From an uncultured Rhodanobacteraceae bacterium (GTDB lineage: Bacteria > Pseudomonadota > Gammaproteobacteria > Xanthomonadales > Rhodanobacteraceae), in contig CALFNI010000132.1 of NCBI GenBank assembly GCA_937902695.1, positions 1 to 5,818 on the forward strand: a stretch of DNA of 5,818 nt, read 5' to 3'. This document shows positions 1 through 5,735 of this stretch, piece by piece. The stretch's first letter is position 1, and each line of letters begins with the position of its first letter. The translations under genes were made by a program, and so were the position numbers. The notes below the pieces were generated by a model. That model did not search any database and was not told the origin of the DNA. It saw only the letters and a list, made by a program, of their open reading frames with translations.

Positions 1-695
1 TCACGGATCGCACCCACGCCCTCGTAGAAGGCGCCGCGGCCGGCCACGCCGAACTGCTCGGCCATCGTGATCTGCACGCGATCGATGTAGCTGCGGTTCC
101 AGATCGGTTCGAGGAAGGCGTTCGCGAAACGGAAGTACAGGAGGTTCTGCACCGCCTCCTTGCCGAGGTAATGGTCGATGCGAAAGATCGCCGGCTCCTC
201 GAAGACGTCATGCAGGATCCGATTGAGCTTCCTCGCGGATGCGAGATCCCGGCCGAACGGTTTCTCCAACACCACGCGGGCGTCGGCACCGCAGCCGGCG
301 CGCTTGAGCCCATCGACGACGACACCGAAAAGATCGGGTGGAATCGCGAGATAGTAGAGCGGCGCCTGCGCGGCACCGAGCGCGGACCTCAGCTTCTCGA
401 AGGTCGCGATATCGTGGTAGTCGCCGTCGATGTATTGCAGCCGCGCCGAGAGTCGTGCGAATGCGGCCTCGTCGAACGGAACGCGTCGATCGCTGCAGGC
501 TTGCGCGATGCCATCGCGCGCACGCGCTTGCAGCTGTTGCAGCGACCAGCCTGACTTGGCGACACCGATGATGGGAATGTCGAGGCCGTCGCGGCGGAAC
601 AGCGCGTCGAGCGCCGGGAAGACTTTCTTGTAGGCCAGGTCGCCCGTGGCTCCGAAAAACACGAACGCATCCGAATGCCTCGTTGCCTGGGCCAC
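1..695 (-). CDS. zwf: Glucose-6-phosphate dehydrogenase, N-terminal half (cut by left window edge)
   Basis: It oxidises glucose 6-phosphate to 6-phosphogluconolactone with NAD(P)+, the cytoplasmic entry step of the oxidative pentose phosphate and Entner-Doudoroff routes. I read 231 complete codons of the roughly 460-500 usual for the family. Visible motifs are the Rossmann-fold dinucleotide loop [10 protein letters not shown] (residues 15-24), EKPFGRD (144-150) and the substrate-binding signature RIDHYLGKE (172-180); the visible part ends in [13 protein letters not shown]. The family's catalytic histidine follows shortly after this point and lies beyond the edge. The start is a GTG at 693-695, chosen because a perfect AGGAGG (702-707) sits six bases upstream and the GATGDL loop then falls at the usual distance from the N-terminus. 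No ATG competes. The next gene rightward is on the other strand about 620 bases away, so zwf starts its own transcript. Identity is secure; intactness beyond the edge is unknown. Confidence 0.5.
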   Translation of the reverse strand, partial: MAQATRHSDAFVFFGATGDLAYKKVFPALDALFRRDGLDIPIIGVAKSGWSLQQLQARARDGIAQACSDRRVPFDEAAFARLSARLQYIDGDYHDIATFEKLRSALGAAQAPLYYLAIPPDLFGVVVDGLKRAGCGADARVVLEKPFGRDLASARKLNRILHDVFEEPAIFRIDHYLGKEAVQNLLYFRFANAFLEPIWNRSYIDRVQITMAEQFGVAGRGAFYEGVGAIR

Positions 696-701
696 GGTCA
701 A

Positions 702-707
702 CCTCCT
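702..707 (-). promoter_or_regulatory. Ribosome binding site fixing the zwf GTG start
   Basis: A perfect AGGAGG on the minus strand lies six bases before the GTG codon of zwf. It decides the start, because the GTG has no in-frame ATG rival near the conserved nucleotide-binding loop. Confidence 0.5.
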
Positions 708-797
708 GGATAAATAGACGACCGACAGCGGCGAACGAAGTTCGGTGACGACGACGCGGCGCTCAGCGGGTGTTGCGGTATTCCGTCTGAAATTGCC

Positions 798-828
798 TCG
801 CGAAAGATTCTCCGGAGGCTTTTCGCGA
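798..828. repeat. Nested inverted repeat upstream of zwf
   Basis: The outer arms TCGCGAAA (798-805) and TTTCGCGA (821-828) are perfect 8-base inverted repeats. Between them sits a second palindrome, CTCCGGAG (810-817), with almost the same centre. The element lies about 100 bases upstream of the zwf start. Two concentric dyads could form an operator for a dimeric regulator or a hairpin; no T-run of terminator type follows on the plus strand beyond TTTT inside the arm. Function is not established. Confidence 0.5.
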
Positions 829-1313
829 CAGCAAAGGCTGCTGGGATGCGGTTTCTTCTTGCGATGCTGTGCCTGCTTGAATACCGAATCGTCTCCGGCG
901 CACTAGGACGAAATCTGGTTCGAGTATCGCCGGACCTTGACCATCATGACCGGCGGCGTTTGCCGGGCTCCGCGTTGACCACGCGTACGCAGCACGCTCG
1001 GCAATGCATCCGTGCGAGTCGTTTTTGGATGGGCGGCCCGTTGACTGAAGAGGCTGGTTAGCACCTTACGCAACATGTGCGTTCTCCAAGACGAGAAGTC
1101 CATTGTCGCGCTTGCGAGTTTGATGAATCCTGAATTTACGGGGCGAATGGCCGCAATGCAGGCGCTCGATGTGCCGGCCCACACGCTGGCGCGATGCGCC
1201 CTCTGAAGCGCGTCGATCATCGCGATCTCGTCCGACACGCCAGACAGTCGCGGCAGCGTTCACCGGACGGCTATGTAGGGAAGCGCATCGTGCGGGCTCA
1301 GAAAGGGTCTGCC

Positions 1314-1688
1314 ATGCCTCGCATTCTTGTGTTCGCCGACGATGATGACCTCGTTCGCCTCGTCGTGACGGAGGCGCTTCGCGATGCCGGCGTAGAAGTG
1401 CACGCGGTGCCGGACGGCGTGAGTGCCGTGCGGCGGTGTCGCGAGCTGGCGCCCGAAACCGTACTGCTCGATCTCGACATGCCGGTCATGGACGGCTTCG
1501 AGGCGGCGAGGCTAATTCGCGCCGCCGAATGCACGCAGCGCCTCGTCGCGCTGACCGGTCGCCCGACCCAGGATGCATGCAGCAAGGCGCAAGCCGCAGG
1601 GTTCGACCAGGTCCTGAGCAAGCCCATCAGCGCTGCAATGCTCATGCGCGCATTGTTCCCCGACGCGAGCGGCACGGTTCGTCATTGA
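1314..1688 (+). CDS. Orphan single-domain response regulator (CheY-like receiver)
   Basis: This 124-aa protein is one receiver domain with no output domain. By family knowledge it would accept a phosphoryl group from a histidine kinase or phosphotransfer protein and signal by protein-protein contact in the cytoplasm. The key residues are present: the acidic pair D9/D10 after strand 1 (ILVFADDDD), phospho-acceptor D53 in LLDLDMPVMDG, switch threonine T81 in ALTG, and invariant lysine K103 before the cis-proline (SKPI). I start at ATG 1314 because AAAGGG (1302-1307) lies six bases upstream and the first beta strand begins at residue 3. The frame is open for 40 codons further upstream, but that extension is arginine-rich and unlike a receiver. 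No kinase is next to it, so its partner is unknown. A hairpin follows the stop. The fold and its phosphorylation residues are secure; the pathway is not. Confidence 0.5.
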   Translation: MPRILVFADDDDLVRLVVTEALRDAGVEVHAVPDGVSAVRRCRELAPETVLLDLDMPVMDGFEAARLIRAAECTQRLVALTGRPTQDACSKAQAAGFDQVLSKPISAAMLMRALFPDASGTVRH

Positions 1689-1727
1689 GCGCGCACGCAT
1701 GACGGCGCGCGCGGCGTCGCCGGCGCA

Positions 1728-1758
1728 GGAACGGCCGACGTAATCGCCGGCCGTTCCC
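1728..1758 (+). terminator. Hairpin between convergent genes, possible terminator
   Basis: The arms GGAACGGCCG (1728-1737) and CGGCCGTTCC (1748-1757) pair perfectly over ten bases with a ten-base loop. The sequence after it on the plus strand is CTTGCTTTCG, only moderately T-rich, so this is a sub-ideal intrinsic terminator for the response regulator. Read from the minus strand it has no T-tract. It sits exactly between the response-regulator stop and the micropeptide stop, which supports a role in insulating convergent transcripts. Confidence 0.5.
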
Positions 1759-1768
1759 TTGCTTTCGC

Positions 1769-1843
1769 CTAGTGCCAGAACAATGCGATCAGGATGATGA
1801 TCGGAATGGGCACGCCCAGGAAGAACAGCAGAAGTGACCGCAT
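1769..1843 (-). CDS. 24-aa single-helix membrane micropeptide
   Basis: A tiny gene of 24 codons plus TAG. The peptide begins MRSLLLFFLGVP, continues as IPIIILIALF and ends in WH. It is nearly all hydrophobic after a positive N-terminus, so it is predicted to span the inner membrane once (about residues 3-22) with the Pro-Ile-Pro kink in the middle. Translation support is strong: TAGGAG (1850-1855) lies six bases before ATG, and this site begins only two bases beyond the stop codon of the 310-aa membrane protein, 13 bases separating the two reading frames. The pair is therefore almost certainly one operon and perhaps translationally coupled. From memory, similar very short proteins with a GVPIPIIIL-like core occur as unnamed hypotheticals in proteobacteria; I cannot confirm this here. 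A function as partner or stabiliser of the upstream membrane protein is inference. Confidence 0.5.
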   Translation of the reverse strand: MRSLLLFFLGVPIPIIILIALFWH

Positions 1844-1856
1844 GATTTTCTCCTAG

Positions 1857-2789
1857 TCAGACACGACGGGTGACGTACACGAACCGCTCGCGGTGACGCC
1901 CGCCGATCGTGGCGGCGAAACTCGCGGTGAATGCGCCGCATAGCAGCGAGAGGAACATCCAGAGCGACAATCCCGCAGTGGCCTTGCGCGCCTCGTCGGC
2001 CACCTGTTTCGCCTTGGTCTTCGCCGCCTCGATCGACTGCTTGGCGGAGTTGAACGCCGCGTCGACGCGTCGTTCGCCTTCGGCCTGATCGACACCGGCA
2101 CGCCGCGCGACCACTTGTCCGAGATACTGCTTGTCGGCCGGCGCCAGCGTTCCGCTCGAGAGGGACGTCGCGAAGATGCGCCCGACTTCCGCCCGCACGT
2201 CGCCGTCATTGGAGGATGGCGCCGGCGGCGTTGCAGCGTCGCTTGGCGCCGCATTGCTGCGCAGGATCGTGTCCGCCCAGTACTCCGTATCCGTTCCTTC
2301 GGCTGCTTTCGCGGCAACCGCCGCGCCGCCGGCGCCGATCGCCGCTCCGGTCGTCGACGCGATGGAGGCGCCGCCGCTGACGATGCCCGCCACGGCGCTC
2401 GCCAGGAAGGCAGCGACGACGAGCGATGCGATGCACCAGGCGAGAAACCCGTGTGCCGTGTCGCGGAAGAACACTTCATCCGTGTGGACGGTGCGCCAGC
2501 CGCTGCGCAGACGCCCGGTCAGGTAGCCTCCGAGTCCCGAGGCGACGACCTGCGTCAACGTGAGCCAGAGAATCGCGGCCACGCCCAGCGTGCCGGCGCC
2601 GATGCCCGCATAGGCCCACGGCGATACGGATGAAAGCCCCAGCCCCACGCCGAGGATCAGGAGCGCGTAAGACAGCGCCGCGGCCGACGCCGCGCCGGCC
2701 AGTATCGCCGCCCAGCTGACTCCGCTGACGAGCGTGTCGTCGTCGACGACGGTGGCTCCCACCGCCGTTGTGTCTGCTTCTAGTGCCAT
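1857..2789 (-). CDS. Four-helix membrane protein, PhnA-like hypothetical
   Basis: A 310-aa inner-membrane protein of unknown function. Predicted helices lie near residues 26-52 (WAAILAGAASAAALSYALLI...), 60-82, 114-137 and 275-296. A Gly-rich stretch (GLGGYLTGRLRSGW, about 85-98) follows helix 2, an Ala/Gly-rich segment follows helix 3, and a charged alanine-rich region (about 205-270, including repeated AKQ/EAAK-type heptads) probably forms a soluble helical or coiled-coil domain before the last helix. The protein ends in a basic tail (RHRERFVYVTRRV). The order of features and the WAAILAGA...LGLSSVSPW stretch remind me of proteobacterial proteins annotated 'PhnA-like', a name without proven link to phosphonate metabolism. 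I chose ATG 2787-2789 because GGGAGGG (2794-2800) lies four bases upstream; 28 further in-frame codons upstream are hydrophilic and have no such site. It is first in an operon with the micropeptide. Confidence 0.5.
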   Translation of the reverse strand: MALEADTTAVGATVVDDDTLVSGVSWAAILAGAASAAALSYALLILGVGLGLSSVSPWAYAGIGAGTLGVAAILWLTLTQVVASGLGGYLTGRLRSGWRTVHTDEVFFRDTAHGFLAWCIASLVVAAFLASAVAGIVSGGASIASTTGAAIGAGGAAVAAKAAEGTDTEYWADTILRSNAAPSDAATPPAPSSNDGDVRAEVGRIFATSLSSGTLAPADKQYLGQVVARRAGVDQAEGERRVDAAFNSAKQSIEAAKTKAKQVADEARKATAGLSLWMFLSLLCGAFTASFAATIGGRHRERFVYVTRRV

Positions 2790-3169
2790 GATGCCCTCCC
2801 AAGTAGGTGACTGAAGTTTCGTGACTGCTCTTGATCCGGGAACACGAAGGCGTGGGTTCTTGCGCTGCTGCACCCGATGGCGCGTTCCTTCAATGCGTCA
2901 TTCGACCGAGCTCCGCGCTTTCGCCGAGGCTTCCTCGCCGTGAAACATCCCTGCTTTCCGGCGCGGTGCTCCACGGGTTCCTCACGACCGTCGCTCGACC
3001 CCCACACGTTCGCTACCGCTCCCGGTACCGAGACCCGAGCGTGAACGCATCACAGCCAACAGAAGCCAAACCGGTCGCCGGAGTCGCGCCCGCGGAACAG
3101 GCGCCGTTAAGGCGGCGCGCACCGGCAGCGGTCGGCCGCAAGCGCCGCAGGTGCTTGAACACCAGCGAA
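2790..3169. other. Intergenic region, no convincing gene; leader of the membrane operon
   Basis: About 380 bases in which I find no supportable gene. The left end must hold the promoter of the minus-strand membrane operon, but I see no clear -35/-10 pair there. A plus-strand frame stays open from 2831 into the glycosyltransferase remnant, yet its first 110 or so codons translate to arginine-rich, low-complexity sequence with no resemblance to that family or any other I know. Minus-strand frames at 2780-3007 and 3013-3216 are equally unconvincing. The region may contain degraded sequence of the lost N-terminal part of that gene. Confidence 0.5.
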
Positions 3170-3466
3170 GTCGGGGACGGCCGCGGCCGCTCCATGCTCG
3201 AGAACCGATGGCCCACGTACTACTCCACGGACATCCGGCGCCTTGCAGCGGCCATCTCGGCCATTGCGAGATTCGTCGCTGCGGATTGCGGGGTCATGCA
3301 CCTCGCGAGCGCAGCCAATGCGCCGACCGCCGGTCTGTTCCGGGGCACGCGTATCGCCGAGTGGGGTCCGTACGGTCCGCGCGACCTTGCGCTCGACGTT
3401 ACGTCGATCGCGCCCGAGGCGGCTGCAGATGCCGTCGTGGCGGCGGATGAAACCTCGCTGCATTGA
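3170..3466 (+). pseudogene. 3' remnant of a family 9 glycosyltransferase (heptosyltransferase-like)
   Basis: The last ~98 codons before the TGA at 3464-3466 read as the C-terminal part of a GT9 protein, the ADP-heptose:LPS heptosyltransferase family that builds lipopolysaccharide core. Recognisable stretches are WPTYYSTDIRRLAAAI, then the nucleotide-sugar-binding signature FVAADCGVMHLASA (3272-3313; other members have D[ST]GxMHLA), then PTAGLF and WGPYGPR. Full-length members are about 320-370 aa with an N-terminal Rossmann-like domain; nothing of it is visible upstream in any frame. The only nearby start, ATG 3194, lacks a good ribosome binding site and would give a 90-aa fragment with half a catalytic fold. 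I therefore call it a truncated, probably non-functional gene. The left boundary is approximate. Preservation of the signature suggests the truncation is not ancient. An alternative is a short divergent protein, which I consider less likely. Confidence 0.5.
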
Positions 3467-3538
3467 TCATGCAGGTGGACATGGCCGCCGGAACGCATCC
3501 GGAAGCCGGCATCTGCGGCGCGCGCTCGGGATTCGCCC

Positions 3539-5515
3539 TCAGGGCGGGTCGAATCCGTCGGCGAAGATCGTGTCGTCGAACGAGACCGTTACGGTCGCCG
3601 TGCCGAGGTTCGAGTCGGTTTCGCCGTCCCACGCGGCAAACGTGAACGTATCGGTGCCGGCGTAGCCGCGGTCCGGATAGTACGTCGCGGTGGTGCCGGT
3701 GAGGCCGACGGTCCCGTTCGCGGGCTGCGAGACGATGCGCAGGGTCAGCGTGTTTCCGTCGGCGTCGCTCGCGCTGAGCGGAATGGCGACCGGCGTGCCG
3801 TCGGAGCTCGCCGTCGTGCTCTGGACGGACGGGGCATGGTTGGGATTCGAATCATCGCTGTTCGGCCCGTTGTGGCACGCATAGCAGCCGATCTGGAAAC
3901 CGGTCCAGAACGTGCGCGTGCCGTAGCGCGTGCTGAAGACGCGATCCGCCTTGCTGTACGAAAGGACCGTGCCGCGATAGTCGGTGCCATGACAGGCGCG
4001 ACAGGGCGCGCTGCCGCCGCCCTCCACGGCGTCTGCATGATCGCTGACCCAGGTCGCGCCGACCGGATGCATGCCGTGCGGTCCGCCGTTGACCGTGTTC
4101 GGCGAGCTGCCGTGGCAGGTCGCGCATTCGACCAGCGCGCCGGCATGGCCTTGCAGCGCGATGCTCTGCAGGTTGTCGTTGACGTGCGAGCTCGGAAACT
4201 CGGCATGCGTCGAGCCATGACACGCCTCGCACTGCAAGCCGCCGTGTCCGGTCGAGAAGCGATACAGCGAAAAGCCCGGCAACGGCACATCGGGTGTCGT
4301 CGCGTAAGTCGCATCGACTGCGACGCGGCGCTCGCCGTTCGTGTCATAGACGTTCGTGTAGCGGAGCTGGCCGTTGTTGTTCACTGCCGTGCCGGTGTGG
4401 CAGTTCTGGCACGTCGGCTCGTCGAGCCAGCCCTCGCGGCCCTGCGCGCCGACGCGGCTCATCGCGCCATGGCAACTCTGGCATTGCATCTGAAGCGTGC
4501 CGTCCGCGGCGACGGCGTTGCCCATGACGCCGCGCAGGCATTTCGTCGTCGAACCCGGATGGCACGTGTAGCAGGCCGACCGGTTGTTCTCGTTGTCGAG
4601 CGAGAGGCCGGTGGCGGGATCGATCACGTTGGCGTGCAGCCGGTGCATCGACGTCGTCAGCGGAGCAACGCCGGGAACGCCGACGGTACCGAGCGCGTTC
4701 GACGAATGGCAGACCGCGCAGAGGATCGGCTTGCCGAGCTGCGTCACGGTCGCGTAGAGCCCGCCCGCGTCGTACCCCGCTCCGACGAGCTCGCCCGCGT
4801 AGTCCGGGTTGCCGCTCTGGCGATCGTCGTGGAGCAGAATCGCATTGAGCCGGAAATCCCGTTCCGGATCGGCATCGTCGACCCAGCCTTCCAACGGCTC
4901 GGCGGCAGCGTTGCTGTGCGATGCATGGCACGTCTTGCAGGTCATCTCGTCCGAGACCGGCAGCACGACATCGTTGGTCGCGAGCACCGCGCCGCCCGAA
5001 TCGCGCGCGGTGACGCGAAACAGCGGATACGTGTTCTTGTGGCCGGCGTCGTCGTACGGCGTCGCCGGAATGCCCTCGCCGATCCAGGCGCCGGTGGTCG
5101 CGTCGTACGTCAGCGGCTGCGGCGCGTTCGACGTGCCCGGCATCGAGATGCCGGTAAGGCCGACGTCAGGCGGCAGTGGTTGCAGCAGGCCGAACAGCGA
5201 CTGCGCGTAGATCCAGAAGTCGGTCTTGCCGACCGAGGTGGAGTTGATCGATCCCGTCGGATCGGCCACGGCCTCGAACGTGACGCTGACGCCCGACGCA
5301 GGCGACATCAGGTGGCCCGTGGGATCCAGCACCTGCGCCTCGAGCGTGTTGTACGGCGGCAGCGTCGCCATCACCGCATAGTGCGAATCCATGCAGTGCA
5401 TGCCGAGGTTGTTCCAGCCCACCACGGTCCAGTCGCCGTTCGCGGCGTTCGCGACGGAAACCGATGCAAGACCGATGCAGGCAAGCACAACGGCACGCTC
5501 GGCTCGCAGCGCCAT
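3539..5515 (-). CDS. Exported nine-haem c-type cytochrome with C-terminal Ig-like domain
   Basis: A 658-aa secreted electron-transfer protein. A Sec signal peptide covers residues 1-24 (positive n-region, cleavage after VANA). Residues 25-190 form a haem-free domain with the motifs WNNLGMHCMDSHYAV (34-48), LPPYNT (52-57) and GKTDFW (96-101), which I recall from large multihaem cytochromes of metal-reducing bacteria. Nine CxxCH haem-attachment motifs follow at C193, C266, C315, C345, C369, C429, C464, C505 and C544, with many further histidines able to act as distal ligands. Residues 560-646 are a beta-rich Ig/cadherin-like module (Big_9 style: DADGNTLTLRIVSQPANGTV, then GYAGTDTFTFAAWDG). The protein ends in DDTIFADGFDPP. 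Start ATG 5513-5515 is fixed by GGGAGGAG (5521-5528) five bases upstream and by the signal peptide; the frame is open 60 codons further but that part covers promoter sequence. Assembly of haem needs Ccm proteins encoded elsewhere. The natural electron partner is unknown. Confidence 0.5.
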   Translation of the reverse strand: MALRAERAVVLACIGLASVSVANAANGDWTVVGWNNLGMHCMDSHYAVMATLPPYNTLEAQVLDPTGHLMSPASGVSVTFEAVADPTGSINSTSVGKTDFWIYAQSLFGLLQPLPPDVGLTGISMPGTSNAPQPLTYDATTGAWIGEGIPATPYDDAGHKNTYPLFRVTARDSGGAVLATNDVVLPVSDEMTCKTCHASHSNAAAEPLEGWVDDADPERDFRLNAILLHDDRQSGNPDYAGELVGAGYDAGGLYATVTQLGKPILCAVCHSSNALGTVGVPGVAPLTTSMHRLHANVIDPATGLSLDNENNRSACYTCHPGSTTKCLRGVMGNAVAADGTLQMQCQSCHGAMSRVGAQGREGWLDEPTCQNCHTGTAVNNNGQLRYTNVYDTNGERRVAVDATYATTPDVPLPGFSLYRFSTGHGGLQCEACHGSTHAEFPSSHVNDNLQSIALQGHAGALVECATCHGSSPNTVNGGPHGMHPVGATWVSDHADAVEGGGSAPCRACHGTDYRGTVLSYSKADRVFSTRYGTRTFWTGFQIGCYACHNGPNSDDSNPNHAPSVQSTTASSDGTPVAIPLSASDADGNTLTLRIVSQPANGTVGLTGTTATYYPDRGYAGTDTFTFAAWDGETDSNLGTATVTVSFDDTIFADGFDPP

Positions 5516-5520
5516 CTCGA

Positions 5521-5528
5521 CTCCTCCC
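5521..5528 (-). promoter_or_regulatory. Ribosome binding site fixing the cytochrome start
   Basis: GGGAGGAG on the minus strand lies five bases before the ATG that begins the signal peptide. It rules out the longer upstream frame, which would put an arginine-rich 60-residue segment in front of the signal peptide. Confidence 0.5.
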
Positions 5529-5546
5529 GCCGGTGGGCGTCGCGCG

Positions 5547-5555
5547 ATGCTAGCA
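5547..5555 (-). promoter_or_regulatory. Extended -10 element of the cytochrome promoter
   Basis: On the minus strand TGCTAGCAT combines the extended -10 TGn with the hexamer TAGCAT, matching TATAAT at four of six positions including the two conserved outer bases at each end. It predicts a start site near 5540 and a leader of about 25 bases holding the ribosome binding site. There is no -35 hexamer at the usual distance; the CRP/FNR-like operator occupies that place, as in activator-dependent promoters. Confidence 0.5.
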
Positions 5556-5572
5556 GGCCCACGCGGGTCGGA

Positions 5573-5588
5573 TGTGATCTGCGTCAAA
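5573..5588. promoter_or_regulatory. CRP/FNR-family operator in the divergent region
   Basis: On the minus strand the site reads TTTGACGCAGATCACA. Against the CRP consensus TGTGA-N6-TCACA it matches nine of ten positions. Against the FNR/Anr consensus TTGAT-N4-ATCAA, same centre, it matches eight of ten (TTGAC-N4-ATCAC). The centre, 5580.5, lies about 40.5 bases before the start site predicted from the extended -10 element, which is the class II activator position. Which regulator of the superfamily (CRP/Clp or FNR/Anr/Dnr) binds cannot be told from one site. The same centre is about 70 bases upstream of the start predicted for the rightward promoter, so it could act on both genes. Confidence 0.5.
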
Positions 5589-5614
5589 TCGCCGACGACG
5601 CCTCCGGTCTTGCG

Positions 5615-5643
5615 TTGCGGGTCGAAACACGGCTGAGAATAAT
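5615..5643 (+). promoter_or_regulatory. Possible sigma70 promoter for the rightward Mo-hydroxylase gene
   Basis: TTGCGG (5615-5620) and AATAAT (5638-5643) are separated by 17 bases, the optimal spacing, and the -10 lies in one of the few AT-rich patches of the region. The implied leader is about 117 bases and includes a small hairpin. One match of this quality can occur by chance, so this is a candidate only. Confidence 0.5.
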
Positions 5644-5720
5644 TCGCGTGATTCGCGCGCCGTTCTCGCCAGCGCGCAGGCGTGACGATGTTCACTACAT
5701 CAGCACCGAAAGCGAGTAGG

Positions 5721-5735
5721 CTCCGCCGTGCGGAG
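5721..5735 (+). promoter_or_regulatory. Hairpin in the Mo-hydroxylase leader with alternative pairing to its ribosome binding site
   Basis: CTCCGC (5721-5726) and GCGGAG (5730-5735) form a six-base stem with a CGT loop. The left arm extended by one base, CTCCGCC (5721-5727), is also the exact complement of GGCGGAG (5755-5761), which overlaps the ribosome binding site of the downstream gene. The left arm can thus pair with either partner. Regulation by this switch is inference; GC-rich leaders produce such pairings easily. Confidence 0.5.

Larger units (their letters stand above)
696..1313. other. Gene-poor region between zwf and the response regulator
   Basis: I find no convincing gene in these roughly 620 bases. 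Open frames exist on both strands: a GTG-started 111-codon frame at 903-1238 minus, a 71-codon frame at 846-1061 plus, and a 43-codon frame at 1075-1206 plus. None has a Shine-Dalgarno sequence at its start, and none of the translations resembles a family I know. The zwf leader and promoter should lie in the left 150 bases, but I see no clean -35/-10 pair there. The one structured element is a nested inverted repeat at 798-828, listed separately. A small RNA or a decayed gene could be present and would not be visible to me. Confidence 0.5.

Noticed and set aside
171..571. Plus-strand and alternative-frame ORFs across the left 700 bases
   Set aside because: They overlap the zwf frame, which carries [13 protein letters not shown] and RIDHYLGKE, and are therefore shadows.
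711..746. TTCGTT-N17-TATTTA as a zwf promoter on the minus strand
   Set aside because: The implied start site would fall inside the AGGAGG ribosome binding site, leaving no usable leader.
1075..1206. 43-codon plus-strand frame (MCVLQDEKSIVALASLMNPE...)
   Set aside because: The peptide looks protein-like and is less GC-biased than its neighbours, but no Shine-Dalgarno precedes the ATG and I recognise no family. It may deserve a conservation check.
903..1238. 111-codon minus-strand frame upstream of zwf
   Set aside because: It starts at a GTG with no ribosome binding site and has basic, low-complexity composition without recognisable domains.
1194..1313. 40-codon upstream extension of the response regulator
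   Set aside because: It is arginine-rich, unlike a receiver domain, and the internal ATG has its own ribosome binding site directly before the first beta strand.
3009..3046. Imperfect inverted repeat CGTTC..GCTC / GAGC..GAACG
   Set aside because: The half-sites have unequal gaps (6 and 2 bases) and no adjacent gene start or T-run, so chance pairing in GC-rich DNA is the simplest explanation.
5477..5488. Lipobox-like VLAC at residues 10-13 of the cytochrome
   Set aside because: Only five hydrophobic residues precede the cysteine, and most of the hydrophobic core lies after it, ending in a standard VANA cleavage site. A type I signal peptide fits better.
5516..5695. 60-codon N-terminal extension of the cytochrome
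   Set aside because: It would place hydrophilic sequence before a clear signal peptide, lacks a ribosome binding site, and overlaps the CRP/FNR-like operator and the -10 element.
3836..5719. A 627-codon open frame on the plus strand opposite the cytochrome gene
   Set aside because: It is very rich in Arg, Ala and Val, has no ribosome binding site or recognisable domain, and mirrors the codon bias of the GC-rich cytochrome gene, whose nine haem motifs prove the minus strand is coding.
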